In this document: in pieces, positions 1-5,359 of the stretch
Layout: every line of letters starts with the position of its first letter
How positions within the stretch are numbered: position 1 is the first letter of the stretch
Source: Alphaproteobacteria bacterium
GTDB taxonomy: Bacteria > Pseudomonadota > Alphaproteobacteria > Micropepsales > Micropepsaceae
Length of the DNA stretch: 5,359 nt
Assembly: GCA_015654715.1 (NCBI GenBank)
Contig: JAATGK010000363.1
Span: forward strand, 1 to 5,359
Direction of reading: 5' to 3'
Translations under genes and position numbers: made by a program
The notes under the pieces: model-generated
The model's input: only the letters and a program-made list of their open reading frames with translations
Databases searched by the model: none
Told to the model about the DNA's origin: nothing

Positions 1-89
1 ACGAGTTCGGGGGCGAACTGCCGTCCGGCGGGGAACTCGCCCACGCCGACGATGACAAGGTGCGTGGTGCATACAACGCGGCCCTCTAG
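1..89 (+). CDS. C-terminal end of a P4-type tyrosine recombinase/integrase (partial, early stop)
   Basis: Only the last 28 codons are visible, read in the frame starting at base 3 and ending at TAG 87-89. The peptide contains ELAHADDDKVRGAYNAAL, which resembles the end of the catalytic domain in P4-like island and prophage integrases (family pattern LAH, about ten residues, then AYN). By family knowledge the His of LAH (42-44) and the Tyr of AYN (72-74) are the last two active-site residues, the Tyr being the nucleophile that attaches covalently to DNA. Both are upstream of the stop. Such enzymes insert and excise genomic islands, often at tRNA genes. The normal ending of the family appears to continue past the stop, so the protein is probably truncated. 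Whether it still recombines cannot be judged here. The N-terminal part lies outside the window. The family call rests on a short stretch but on several conserved positions. Confidence 0.72.
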   Translation, partial: EFGGELPSGGELAHADDDKVRGAYNAAL

Positions 90-380
90 CTTCCGCATCG
101 CCGCCGGGTGCTTCAGTGGTGGGCAGACTTCATCAATAAAAGCTTCTCCCGGATCGGGCCGGATGGACAACCTCTTGAAAGCTCACATCTAGAGCGTGCA
201 TATCGTAAGCGTCCGGAGTCCGTCGCGGCCACACGTGCCGACGTTACCCTCTCGAGGTTCAATTCTTTGTTGAACACAGTTCAACAAAAGGCGGTCATCT
301 CATGGCATCGACCGGCCCCATTGAGCAAAGCTAACCGCTTGCGATCTCGTGCAATCTCCGCGCTTACCGAAAATAGATAA
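90..380 (+). pseudogene. Detached C-terminal tail of the integrase, after an in-frame TAG
   Basis: Continuing in the same frame after the TAG at 87-89, the translation reads LPHRRRVLQWWADFINK (90-140). This matches the usual last helix of P4-type integrases, in which a Tyr-Leu-x-x-Arg-Arg segment is followed by a Gln-Trp-Trp-Ala-Asp motif. The TAG stands where these proteins usually have the tyrosine before the LPxRR stretch, so a single Tyr-to-amber change is the simplest history. The frame stays open to a TAA at 378-380. Beyond about base 146 the residues match nothing I recognise, so that part may be non-coding read-through rather than original integrase. A GTG at 108 could start an 90-codon reading frame, but I see no convincing ribosome site for it, and it is probably not a separate gene. 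Confidence 0.6.
266..288. promoter_or_regulatory. Perfect 10-bp inverted repeat, probable operator
   Basis: The arms TTTGTTGAAC (266-275) and GTTCAACAAA (279-288) are exact reverse complements separated by ACA. A further half-site GTTCAA at 257-262 faces the left arm at 7-nt spacing, giving three related half-sites in 32 bases. No T-run follows on the + strand and the stem is AT-rich, so a dimeric repressor site (MarR or TetR style) is more likely than a terminator. It lies about 150 bp upstream of the predicted efflux promoter, so it might serve that promoter from a distance, a closer unseen promoter, or an unrelated regulator. The symmetry is seen; the role is inferred. Confidence 0.55.
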
Positions 381-438
381 CGCGCACTGACGAGCAGCGT
401 CCAGGCTGCCGGCCCACAGCGGTTTTGCGTGTCGTTCA

Positions 439-468
439 TTGACGAATAGTTCCATCTAAAACTATATC
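439..468 (+). promoter_or_regulatory. Predicted sigma70-type promoter of the efflux operon
   Basis: TTGACG (439-444) is a near-consensus -35 box and TATATC (463-468) a moderate -10 box, with an 18-nt spacer. Transcription would begin near 475, leaving a leader of about 70 nt before the ATG at 547. The segment is locally AT-rich compared with the genes on either side, as expected for a promoter. It is the best candidate between the integrase remnant and the first efflux gene. No direct evidence of use exists in the sequence. Confidence 0.5.
446..465. promoter_or_regulatory. Inverted repeat overlapping the promoter, candidate repressor operator
   Basis: ATAGTT (446-451) and AACTAT (460-465) are exact reverse complements with 8 nt between them. 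The 20-bp element fills the spacer and enters the predicted -10 box, the position from which a bound dimer would block RNA polymerase. Size and geometry suit a winged-helix MarR-family dimer, and a probable MarR gene ends the operon. The arms are only 6 bp, so chance is possible. Confidence 0.4.
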
Positions 469-546
469 GCAACGTGCAGCCGACGCGGCACGACACGCAT
501 GATCGGAACAAACGCCTTCGCAGCTTTTGCTTATTTCGAGACGGAC

Positions 547-2010
547 ATGAACCACGAAAAACCGAACCTCAACGCATCATCCAAGCGAAAACGCCCGGCC
601 TGGACGGCCATGACGGCGACGGGCGCGATCGCGTTTTTGCTCGTCCTGGCGCCATCAGCCGCGGCCGGGGACGGCAGCGGCGTCTCGTTCGACCAAGCGC
701 TGGAACGCGTTCTCTCCTATTCCGACACGCTGTCCGGTGCCAAGTCCGGCCTCGAGAGCGCCACCCATCGCGCCTCATCGCTCGACTATCTCAATTATCC
801 GCGGGTCGGCATCGAGGCCCAAGGCGTCATGTCGGAAAAGACGTTTCGCCTCAACACGTCGAAGGTCAAAGATGCGGCGGGCACTGCTTTGCCCGCGCTC
901 AATCCTGCCACCGGAGCCGCGGTCGCGGCGCAAATTCCCGACAGCATGATACTGGGGCTTCACAACAGCGGCCCACGGGCGGAAATCAAGGCGGAGCTTC
1001 CGATCTATACGGGTGGAAAGATCGACGCCACGCAGAGGGCTGCCATGGCCGGCGCGCGGCAGGCCGGAGCCGAATTGTCGCTGACCGAGCAATCGCTGCG
1101 GACGCAGCTTGTCCAGACCTATTTTCGCTACCAACTGGCGCTGCTCGTCCGGCAGGTCCGCACCGAAGCGCGCGACGGCCTGCACCTTCATCTCGAAAAC
1201 GCCCAAAAGTCCGAGCGCGCCGGCATGATCGCCAAGGCGCAGATGCTGCAGGCGCAAGTGGCTTATGACGAAGCCGCGCGCAATCTGGTGCAGACGGACG
1301 CCGACGTTCATTCGGCGAAGGTCGCGCTCGTCAATCTTCTGCATCTTGGCGAGATTGCGCGTGCCGACACGCCGCTGTTTGTCGTCAGCGGGTCCTTACC
1401 GCCGCTGCAGCGGTTCCTGAAGCAAGCGCAACAAAAGCACCCGCAACTGGCACGGCTTGCCGCGATGGATGATCAGGCGGCCGAGATGGTGCGGGTGGAG
1501 CGTTCGGAGCGTTTGCCGCAACTCTTTGCCTTCAGCGAATACGATGCCTCGCCGCGCAATCCGGATATGACGCGGGCCGATTGGGCCGTCGGGCTGGGGC
1601 TCAAATACGAACTTTTCTCCGGCATCGACCGGACCGAAGCGGAGGATGCCGTCTCCAAACGCCAGACGCAGGTTCAGGCCGCCATCCGCCAGACCAGGAT
1701 CGACCTCGACACCGCCGTCACCAACGCGTTCAACAACGTCGAAGCGGCCCGCGACCGGTTCCTGCTGCTGGACTCATCCATCGCTTCGGCCCGCGAAAAC
1801 GTCCGCGTGCAGGACGCTTCGTTCCGTGCGGGGTTCGCCAATTCGGTCGATGTCGTGGACGCCAGAGTGGCGCTGACCCGGGCGGAGGTCGAGCGCGCCC
1901 AGACCGCTTACCAGTTCGACGAAGCGCTGGCTCTGCTCTTGGCCGCCAGCGGCGAAGCGGAACGCTTTTCCGAATACGTAACAAAAGCCGATAAGGTGAT
2001 TCTCCAATGA
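547..2010 (+). CDS. TolC-family outer-membrane efflux protein
   Basis: 487 residues, forming the outer-membrane exit duct and periplasmic alpha-barrel of a tripartite exporter. Residues 1-40 are a signal peptide: a basic stretch (SSKRKR, 11-16), a hydrophobic core around 25-36 and a likely cut after SAAA at 37-40. No lipobox cysteine is present, so it is TolC-like rather than a lipoprotein of the OprM type. The two homologous outer-membrane-factor halves are visible. The first carries the PIYTGGK strand-to-helix turn (152-158) followed by a long helix. The second has LFSG (356-359) followed by helix, and ends with GFANSVDVVDAR from 429 and a heptad-rich helix to about 468. Length is typical for the family. 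ATG 547 is preferred over in-frame ATG 499 because 499 has no ribosome site and would put 16 unusual residues ahead of the signal, while 547 has a weak GAG/ACGG purine stretch upstream. ATG 610 would lose the positive n-region. The stop overlaps the next start (ATGA). Substrate cannot be told from this subunit. Confidence 0.92.
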   Translation: MNHEKPNLNASSKRKRPAWTAMTATGAIAFLLVLAPSAAAGDGSGVSFDQALERVLSYSDTLSGAKSGLESATHRASSLDYLNYPRVGIEAQGVMSEKTFRLNTSKVKDAAGTALPALNPATGAAVAAQIPDSMILGLHNSGPRAEIKAELPIYTGGKIDATQRAAMAGARQAGAELSLTEQSLRTQLVQTYFRYQLALLVRQVRTEARDGLHLHLENAQKSERAGMIAKAQMLQAQVAYDEAARNLVQTDADVHSAKVALVNLLHLGEIARADTPLFVVSGSLPPLQRFLKQAQQKHPQLARLAAMDDQAAEMVRVERSERLPQLFAFSEYDASPRNPDMTRADWAVGLGLKYELFSGIDRTEAEDAVSKRQTQVQAAIRQTRIDLDTAVTNAFNNVEAARDRFLLLDSSIASARENVRVQDASFRAGFANSVDVVDARVALTRAEVERAQTAYQFDEALALLLAASGEAERFSEYVTKADKVILQ

Positions 2011-2867
2011 GTGATGTGGATTTTCAGGAGCCGCCGCAGCCGTCGGCGTTGTCGATGGCACTTCTGGTGGGCTTTCTCCTGTTTCTGGTCGCGGCCGTCG
2101 GGGCCGGACTGTACCTCGCCGAGAAACCTGCGCCGTTTCAGTTGCAGGGCATTGTTCAGACCGACGAAGTGCGGGTGGCCATGAAAACAACCGGCCGCGT
2201 GGTGAGGCTTGATGCCTATGAAGGAGACCGCGCCCGCAAGGGGCAGGTGCTGGCGACAATCACCAGCCCCGAGATCGATGCCGCGCTGGCACAAGTCCGG
2301 CGTGCCCAAGCCGCCGACGATTTGGCGCAAGCAACCTGGCGGCGCGTCTCCTCCCTATATAAAAGCGGAGTATTGCCGGCGCAGAAGCGCGACGAAGCCG
2401 AAGCCAATGCGCGCGCTGCAACCGATGCCGTCGCCGCGGCACGCGACACGCCGGCCATCCTCATGGACGGGGCCAAGGTCAGCCCGGACGGTGCCGCTCT
2501 CGACGTGATGGCGCCGATCGACGGCGAAATCCTCACCCGCGAAGTCAATGAAGGCGAACTCGCGCCGGCGGGCTATCCGCTGTTCACCATGCTGGCGCCG
2601 AACAACGTCTGGGTCATGCTGAATCTGCGCGAAGAAGAGTTCCACAGCCTGCGCATGGGCACGGAGTTCGATGGCGACGTTCCGGCGCTGGGCCGAACCG
2701 TGCGTTTCCGGGTCACCTTTATCAAGGCGCAAGGCGACTTCGCCACATGGCGCTCGGTCCGCCAGTCTTCGGGCTACGACGTTCGCAGTTTCGAGGTTCG
2801 CGCCCGTCCCGTCGCTCCGGTTGCGGCGTTGCGTCCCGGGATGAGCGTGCTCGTTCATCAGTTGTGA
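2007..2867 (+). CDS. HlyD-type periplasmic adaptor (membrane fusion protein)
   Basis: 286 residues. One N-terminal membrane anchor (about 14-37) leaves the rest in the periplasm, where it would join the inner-membrane permeases to the TolC duct. Two half-lipoyl segments are clear: GRVVRLDAYEGDRARKGQVL (63-82), and APIDGEILTREVNEGELAPAG (169-189) on the other side of the hairpin. Between them lies an alpha-helical hairpin (about 88-147) containing LYKSGVLPAQKRDEAEA. The C-terminal beta-barrel part has VWVMLNLREEEFHSL (201-215) and the family-typical AQGDFATWRS (241-250) and SFEVRARP (261-268). This resembles the adaptors paired with YhhJ/YbhR-like ABC-2 permeases. From memory, relatives are nearer 320-350 residues, so the hairpin seems short. 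Start ATG 2007 overlaps the upstream stop and has AAGGTGA (1993-1999) at good spacing, so translation is coupled to the channel gene. The gap to the first permease is 7 nt. Confidence 0.93.
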   Translation: MSDVDFQEPPQPSALSMALLVGFLLFLVAAVGAGLYLAEKPAPFQLQGIVQTDEVRVAMKTTGRVVRLDAYEGDRARKGQVLATITSPEIDAALAQVRRAQAADDLAQATWRRVSSLYKSGVLPAQKRDEAEANARAATDAVAAARDTPAILMDGAKVSPDGAALDVMAPIDGEILTREVNEGELAPAGYPLFTMLAPNNVWVMLNLREEEFHSLRMGTEFDGDVPALGRTVRFRVTFIKAQGDFATWRSVRQSSGYDVRSFEVRARPVAPVAALRPGMSVLVHQL

Positions 2868-2874
2868 GCCGCAC

Positions 2875-4026
2875 ATGGCCAAGCCCTTTCATCGCGCGCT
2901 GCACCGGGAACTGGATTTTCACTGGCATAGTCCGTGGAACATCCTGTGCACCGTGGTAATGCCGGTTTTCCTGCTTGTCGCGATTGCGCTACTCTTCAAT
3001 GGCGGCACCATCCGGCAGGTACCGCTGATTGTCGTCGACCGCGACCACTCGAACCTCAGTCGCATGCTGGAACAACGACTCGGCGCGGCACCGGGCATTG
3101 CGGTCGTCGGCAATCGCCTCAACCTTGACGAGGCGATGTCGGATATCCGCGCCCGGCGGGCATTTGCCGTCGCCTATGTTCCGTCCAATCTGGAGCGCGA
3201 CGTTCAGGCGCGGCGGCAGGCGACCGTCATCTTCTATCTGTCGGAGCCGTTCCTTGCCGCCGCCAGCACGCTCGAGCGCGAGGCCGCGGATGTGACCGCA
3301 TCGGTGGGCGCCACGGCCATGATGGACGAAGTGGCGCGGGGTGACATCAGACGGGTAAAGGCGCCGCCAGTTTCGGTTCAGGTGACGAACCTGTTCAATC
3401 CGGGTCTCAGCTACGAACTGATGCTCGTCAGCCTGATCCATCCCGCCATCCTCATCGTCTGCTTGACGATGGCGGTGATGTGGGCCGCGGTGCGGGCGTT
3501 CGACCCGCACGAATTCGGCGGCTGGATCAGGACACCGCGCGAGATCATTCCGGCCATCTTCGGCAAGGTGACGCCTTATGTCCTGCTCTATTTCCTCTAT
3601 GGCGTCGTCGCCATCGTATGGCTGGCGTGGCATGGCTATCCGGTGCGGGGCTCGTTCCTCGCCGTGATCGCCGGCTACGGCATCATGCTGATCACTTACG
3701 CCCTGTTCGCCGTGTTTGTCGCTTCCTGCACCCGCGATGCGCCAATGGCGTTTGGCTTTTGCGCCGTCTATGCGCTGTCGGCCCTCGCCTTTTCGGGCGC
3801 GATTTTTCCGGTTCGCAGCGGCCTATTGTTCGCGCGCACCTGGAGCGACATCCAGCCCTATAGCTGGGATGCCGAACTCCTCATCCAGCAGTGGCAAATG
3901 GGCATCTCGGTGACGGACTCCGTGCGGTCGCTGGCGATTCTGCTCGTCATGGCGCCAATCTCCTGCGGCGCCGCGTGGCTGGGGCTCCGCCTCGTCCTGC
4001 ACGACACGGAGGCGAGCCGGCCATGA
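2875..4026 (+). CDS. ABC-2-type transporter permease, first subunit (YhhJ/YbhR-like)
   Basis: 383 residues, an inner-membrane subunit of the exporter. The topology is that of the ABC-2 (ABC2_membrane_3) group: one helix at about 22-42, a periplasmic domain of roughly 140 residues (43-185), then five helices at about 186-207, 231-251, 262-284, 291-313 and 350-374. The periplasmic domain opens with VPLIVVDRDHSNLSRML (49-65), the usual start of this family. FNPGLSYELML (174-184) is a form of the conserved Asn-Pro segment ahead of helix 2. The loop HEFGGWIRTPREIIPAIFGK (212-231) corresponds to the cytoplasmic coupling segment that normally contacts the ATPase, although the canonical Glu-x-Gly-Thr is altered to Glu-Phe-Gly-Gly. 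No Walker A, ABC signature or Walker B motif is present, so this is membrane domain only. It starts 7 nt after the adaptor gene, with a poor ribosome site, and overlaps the second permease by ATGA, implying strict co-translation. The energy source is unclear. Confidence 0.9.
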   Translation: MAKPFHRALHRELDFHWHSPWNILCTVVMPVFLLVAIALLFNGGTIRQVPLIVVDRDHSNLSRMLEQRLGAAPGIAVVGNRLNLDEAMSDIRARRAFAVAYVPSNLERDVQARRQATVIFYLSEPFLAAASTLEREAADVTASVGATAMMDEVARGDIRRVKAPPVSVQVTNLFNPGLSYELMLVSLIHPAILIVCLTMAVMWAAVRAFDPHEFGGWIRTPREIIPAIFGKVTPYVLLYFLYGVVAIVWLAWHGYPVRGSFLAVIAGYGIMLITYALFAVFVASCTRDAPMAFGFCAVYALSALAFSGAIFPVRSGLLFARTWSDIQPYSWDAELLIQQWQMGISVTDSVRSLAILLVMAPISCGAAWLGLRLVLHDTEASRP

Positions 4027-5159
4027 AGTTCATCGGCGCTTATCTTGCGACCTTCAAGGATGTGCTGACCGACCGGTCCGGTCTCCTGATCCTGTTCATG
4101 GCCGTAGTGCTCTATTCCTTGTTTTACCCATCGGCCTATAACCATCAGGTGGCACACCACACGCCGATTGCGGTCGCCGATCTCGACCAATCGGCGCTCA
4201 GCCGGCGCCTGGTCATGGCGGCGCGCGCCACCGAGGGTGTGGACGTCGTCGCGGAAGTCGGCTCGAAAGAACAGGGCCAGCAGCTTCTTGAACAGGGTCA
4301 TGTCGACGCCGTGTTGTGGATCGGAGCGAACTTCGAGCGCGACACGCTGCGGGGCCGTAAAGGCAACGCCGCGCTGCTCGGCAATGGCGCCTATCTGGTG
4401 CGATCCCGGGGGGCCTTAGGCGCGTTGGCCGGCGCCCTGAACAACACCGCCGTCGACGCCATACGCATGATGGTTCCGGCGCAAGGTGTTCCCGCCGCGC
4501 CGCCGGTCACCGCCGTCATGCGGCCGCTGTTCAATACCCAGGATGGCTACGGCAGCGCCATCGTCCCGGGCGTCTTCGTCATGGTCGTGCATCAGACGCT
4601 GCTGCTCGGAATCTGCCTGATGATGCCGACATGGCGAACTCGTTACGGGCGAAAAATGACCACCACATGGTTTGCCGCGCGTGCCTTCGCCTTCATCACG
4701 ATCGGTTGCCTGGGCCTGCTCTACTTTTGGGGGATGGCATTTTGGCAGCAAGACTATCCACGCGGTGGAGAGGTGTTCCGCATGCTGTTCCTGGCACCGA
4801 TCTTCGCGGCGGCGGTGGTCATGCCCTCCATGTGGCTGGGCAGTTTCCTCTTGCGGCGCGAACAAGGAGGCCAGTTGCTGCTGCCGATGTCCTTCATGTT
4901 CTTCTTCTACTCGGGTCTGACGTGGCCGCATTCCAACGTGGCGCCGGCGCTCGTCGAACTGGCGAAGCTGGTTCCCGCCACCCTTGGCATCCATCTCACG
5001 GTAAAACTCGTCGAAATGCACGCCACCCTGACCGAGGCTGCGCCGGAATGGACCAGGCTAGCGCTGACCGCCCTCGTCTTCGGCATCGCCGCCTGGATAA
5101 GGCTGTGCGCACCGCTGCGACCGAAGCGTTCCGAACGGAGATTTATAGGTCTAATCTAG
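4023..5159 (+). CDS. ABC-2-type transporter permease, second subunit
   Basis: 378 residues, the partner of the preceding permease and distantly similar in layout: a helix at about 18-37, a periplasmic domain (38-177) beginning TPIAVADLDQSALSRRLV (47-64), then helices near 178-201, 217-238, 252-276, 285-305 and 345-361. The element FNTQDGYGSAIVPGVF (170-185) matches the family's conserved region before helix 2. A heterodimer with the first permease is the expected state. The cytoplasmic loop after helix 2 (WRTRYGRKMTTTWFAAR, 204-220) lacks both the Glu-x-Gly-Thr and the Gly-Lys of typical ATPase-coupled relatives, so it is more divergent here than its partner. No nucleotide-binding domain is fused. 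ATG 4023 was chosen over the in-frame ATG 3891 because it overlaps the upstream stop (ATGA) and has GGAGG at 4008-4012, and because the homologous region begins there. It is followed after 28-64 nt by a regulator gene, with no terminator seen. Confidence 0.9.
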   Translation: MKFIGAYLATFKDVLTDRSGLLILFMAVVLYSLFYPSAYNHQVAHHTPIAVADLDQSALSRRLVMAARATEGVDVVAEVGSKEQGQQLLEQGHVDAVLWIGANFERDTLRGRKGNAALLGNGAYLVRSRGALGALAGALNNTAVDAIRMMVPAQGVPAAPPVTAVMRPLFNTQDGYGSAIVPGVFVMVVHQTLLLGICLMMPTWRTRYGRKMTTTWFAARAFAFITIGCLGLLYFWGMAFWQQDYPRGGEVFRMLFLAPIFAAAVVMPSMWLGSFLLRREQGGQLLLPMSFMFFFYSGLTWPHSNVAPALVELAKLVPATLGIHLTVKLVEMHATLTEAAPEWTRLALTALVFGIAAWIRLCAPLRPKRSERRFIGLI

Positions 5160-5187
5160 GCGATGTGGCAGCAATGGAGCATCGATC

Positions 5188-5359
5188 ATGCCGGCGTACC
5201 TTCGGCCAGTACACGGAGAAAAGATGGAAATCTGGGAAGTGATGCTGGCGCACTACCAAATCTACCGCAGTTTCCTGGCCAGCATGGAACACGATCTGCA
5301 GCGCCAGAACCTTGACGCGAAAGAGTTCATGCTGCTCAGGGTTTTGGAGGACTACAAGA
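5188..5359 (+). CDS. Probable MarR-family transcriptional regulator, N-terminal part (runs off the edge)
   Basis: Only the start is in the window. The sequence MEIWEVMLAHYQIYRSFL, then MEHDLQRQNLDAKEFMLLRV, looks like the first dimerisation helix and second helix of a MarR-type winged-helix protein: amphipathic helix, then an L-x-x-K/x-E-F-x-L-L pattern leading into the DNA-binding part, which is outside the window. Two starts compete in the same frame. ATG 5224 has GGAGA at 5215-5219, and the family-like sequence begins there. ATG 5188 has GGAG at 5176-5179 and would add MPAYLRPVHGEK. I slightly prefer 5224 by resemblance, but list the longer form as the outer limit. MarR proteins commonly repress neighbouring efflux genes and release DNA on binding a phenolic or other toxic ligand. 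Here the gene follows the pump on the same strand without a terminator, so it probably shares its transcript and sets up feedback. The family call is moderate because the recognition helix is not visible. Confidence 0.68.
   Translation, partial: MPAYLRPVHGEKMEIWEVMLAHYQIYRSFLASMEHDLQRQNLDAKEFMLLRVLEDYK

Larger units (their letters stand above)
381..546. other. Intergenic leader between integrase remnant and efflux operon
   Basis: Between the last open codon of the integrase tail (380) and the TolC-type start there is no gene I can support. It holds the predicted promoter at 439-468 and, from about 475, the probable 5' leader. A short 5-bp stem GCAGC/GCTGC at 394-398/405-409 has no T-run and is unlikely to be a terminator. 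No riboswitch-like or tRNA-like structure was recognised. Confidence 0.5.

Noticed and set aside
257..285. LexA (SOS) box
   Set aside because: The alphaproteobacterial pattern is a direct repeat GTTC-N7-GTTC, and the Gram-positive pattern has GAAC-N4-GTTC. Here the GAAC/GTTC spacing is 3 nt and no GTTC direct repeat has 7-nt spacing.
266..288. Intrinsic terminator for the integrase gene
   Set aside because: The stem is AT-rich and the + strand lacks a T-run after it (AAAAGG follows), so an operator is the better reading.
394..409. GCAGC/GCTGC hairpin as a terminator or attenuator
   Set aside because: Only five base pairs, a 6-nt loop and no T-run.
281..511. Minus-strand reading frame of 76 codons across the leader
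   Set aside because: No ribosome site, no recognisable protein features, and it covers the predicted promoter.
499..546. N-terminal extension of the channel protein from ATG 499
   Set aside because: No ribosome site upstream, and the 16 added residues would precede an already complete signal peptide.
474..1268. Long + strand reading frame (264 codons) overlapping the channel gene
   Set aside because: Arg/His/Gly-rich composition typical of an out-of-frame read of GC-rich coding DNA. The overlapping frame encodes a clear TolC-family protein.
2355..2882. Minus-strand reading frame of 175 codons under the adaptor gene
   Set aside because: Shadow of the adaptor's codon bias; no family features and no promoter or ribosome site.

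Overview
The window is GC-rich, with G/C favoured at third codon positions. It carries one tight, co-directional gene set on the + strand. Codon style and the proteins point to an alphaproteobacterium, plausibly Hyphomicrobiales/Rhizobiales. That is an impression from reading, not a computed classification. Four full-length genes and two partial ones can be supported.

Layout. Positions 1-89 are the last codons of a tyrosine-recombinase integrase of the P4/phage-island type, entering from the left edge. It ends at a TAG that appears to replace a conserved tyrosine codon, because the family's C-terminal sequence (RRRVLQWWADFIN) continues in the same frame after the stop. Positions 90-380 are that out-of-service tail. 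Positions 381-546 are a regulatory leader. It has a plausible sigma70-type promoter (439-468) with an inverted repeat between and over its elements. A strong 23-bp palindrome lies farther upstream (266-288). Then come a TolC-type outer-membrane factor (547-2010), an HlyD-type periplasmic adaptor (2007-2867), two ABC-2-type membrane permeases (2875-4026 and 4023-5159), and the first 45 to 57 codons of a probable MarR-type regulator running off the right edge (from 5188 or 5224).

How it works together. Outer-membrane channel, adaptor and two inner-membrane subunits would form a tripartite envelope-spanning exporter for small molecules or toxic compounds. The genes are coupled by two ATGA overlaps and a 7-nt gap. 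No ATP-binding subunit is encoded within the set, although ABC-2 permeases normally need one. This is the most interesting feature of the window. The downstream MarR-like gene follows without a visible terminator and is the natural candidate to control the operon through one of the upstream palindromes. The adjacent integrase end suggests the operon is cargo of, or lies next to, an integrative island.
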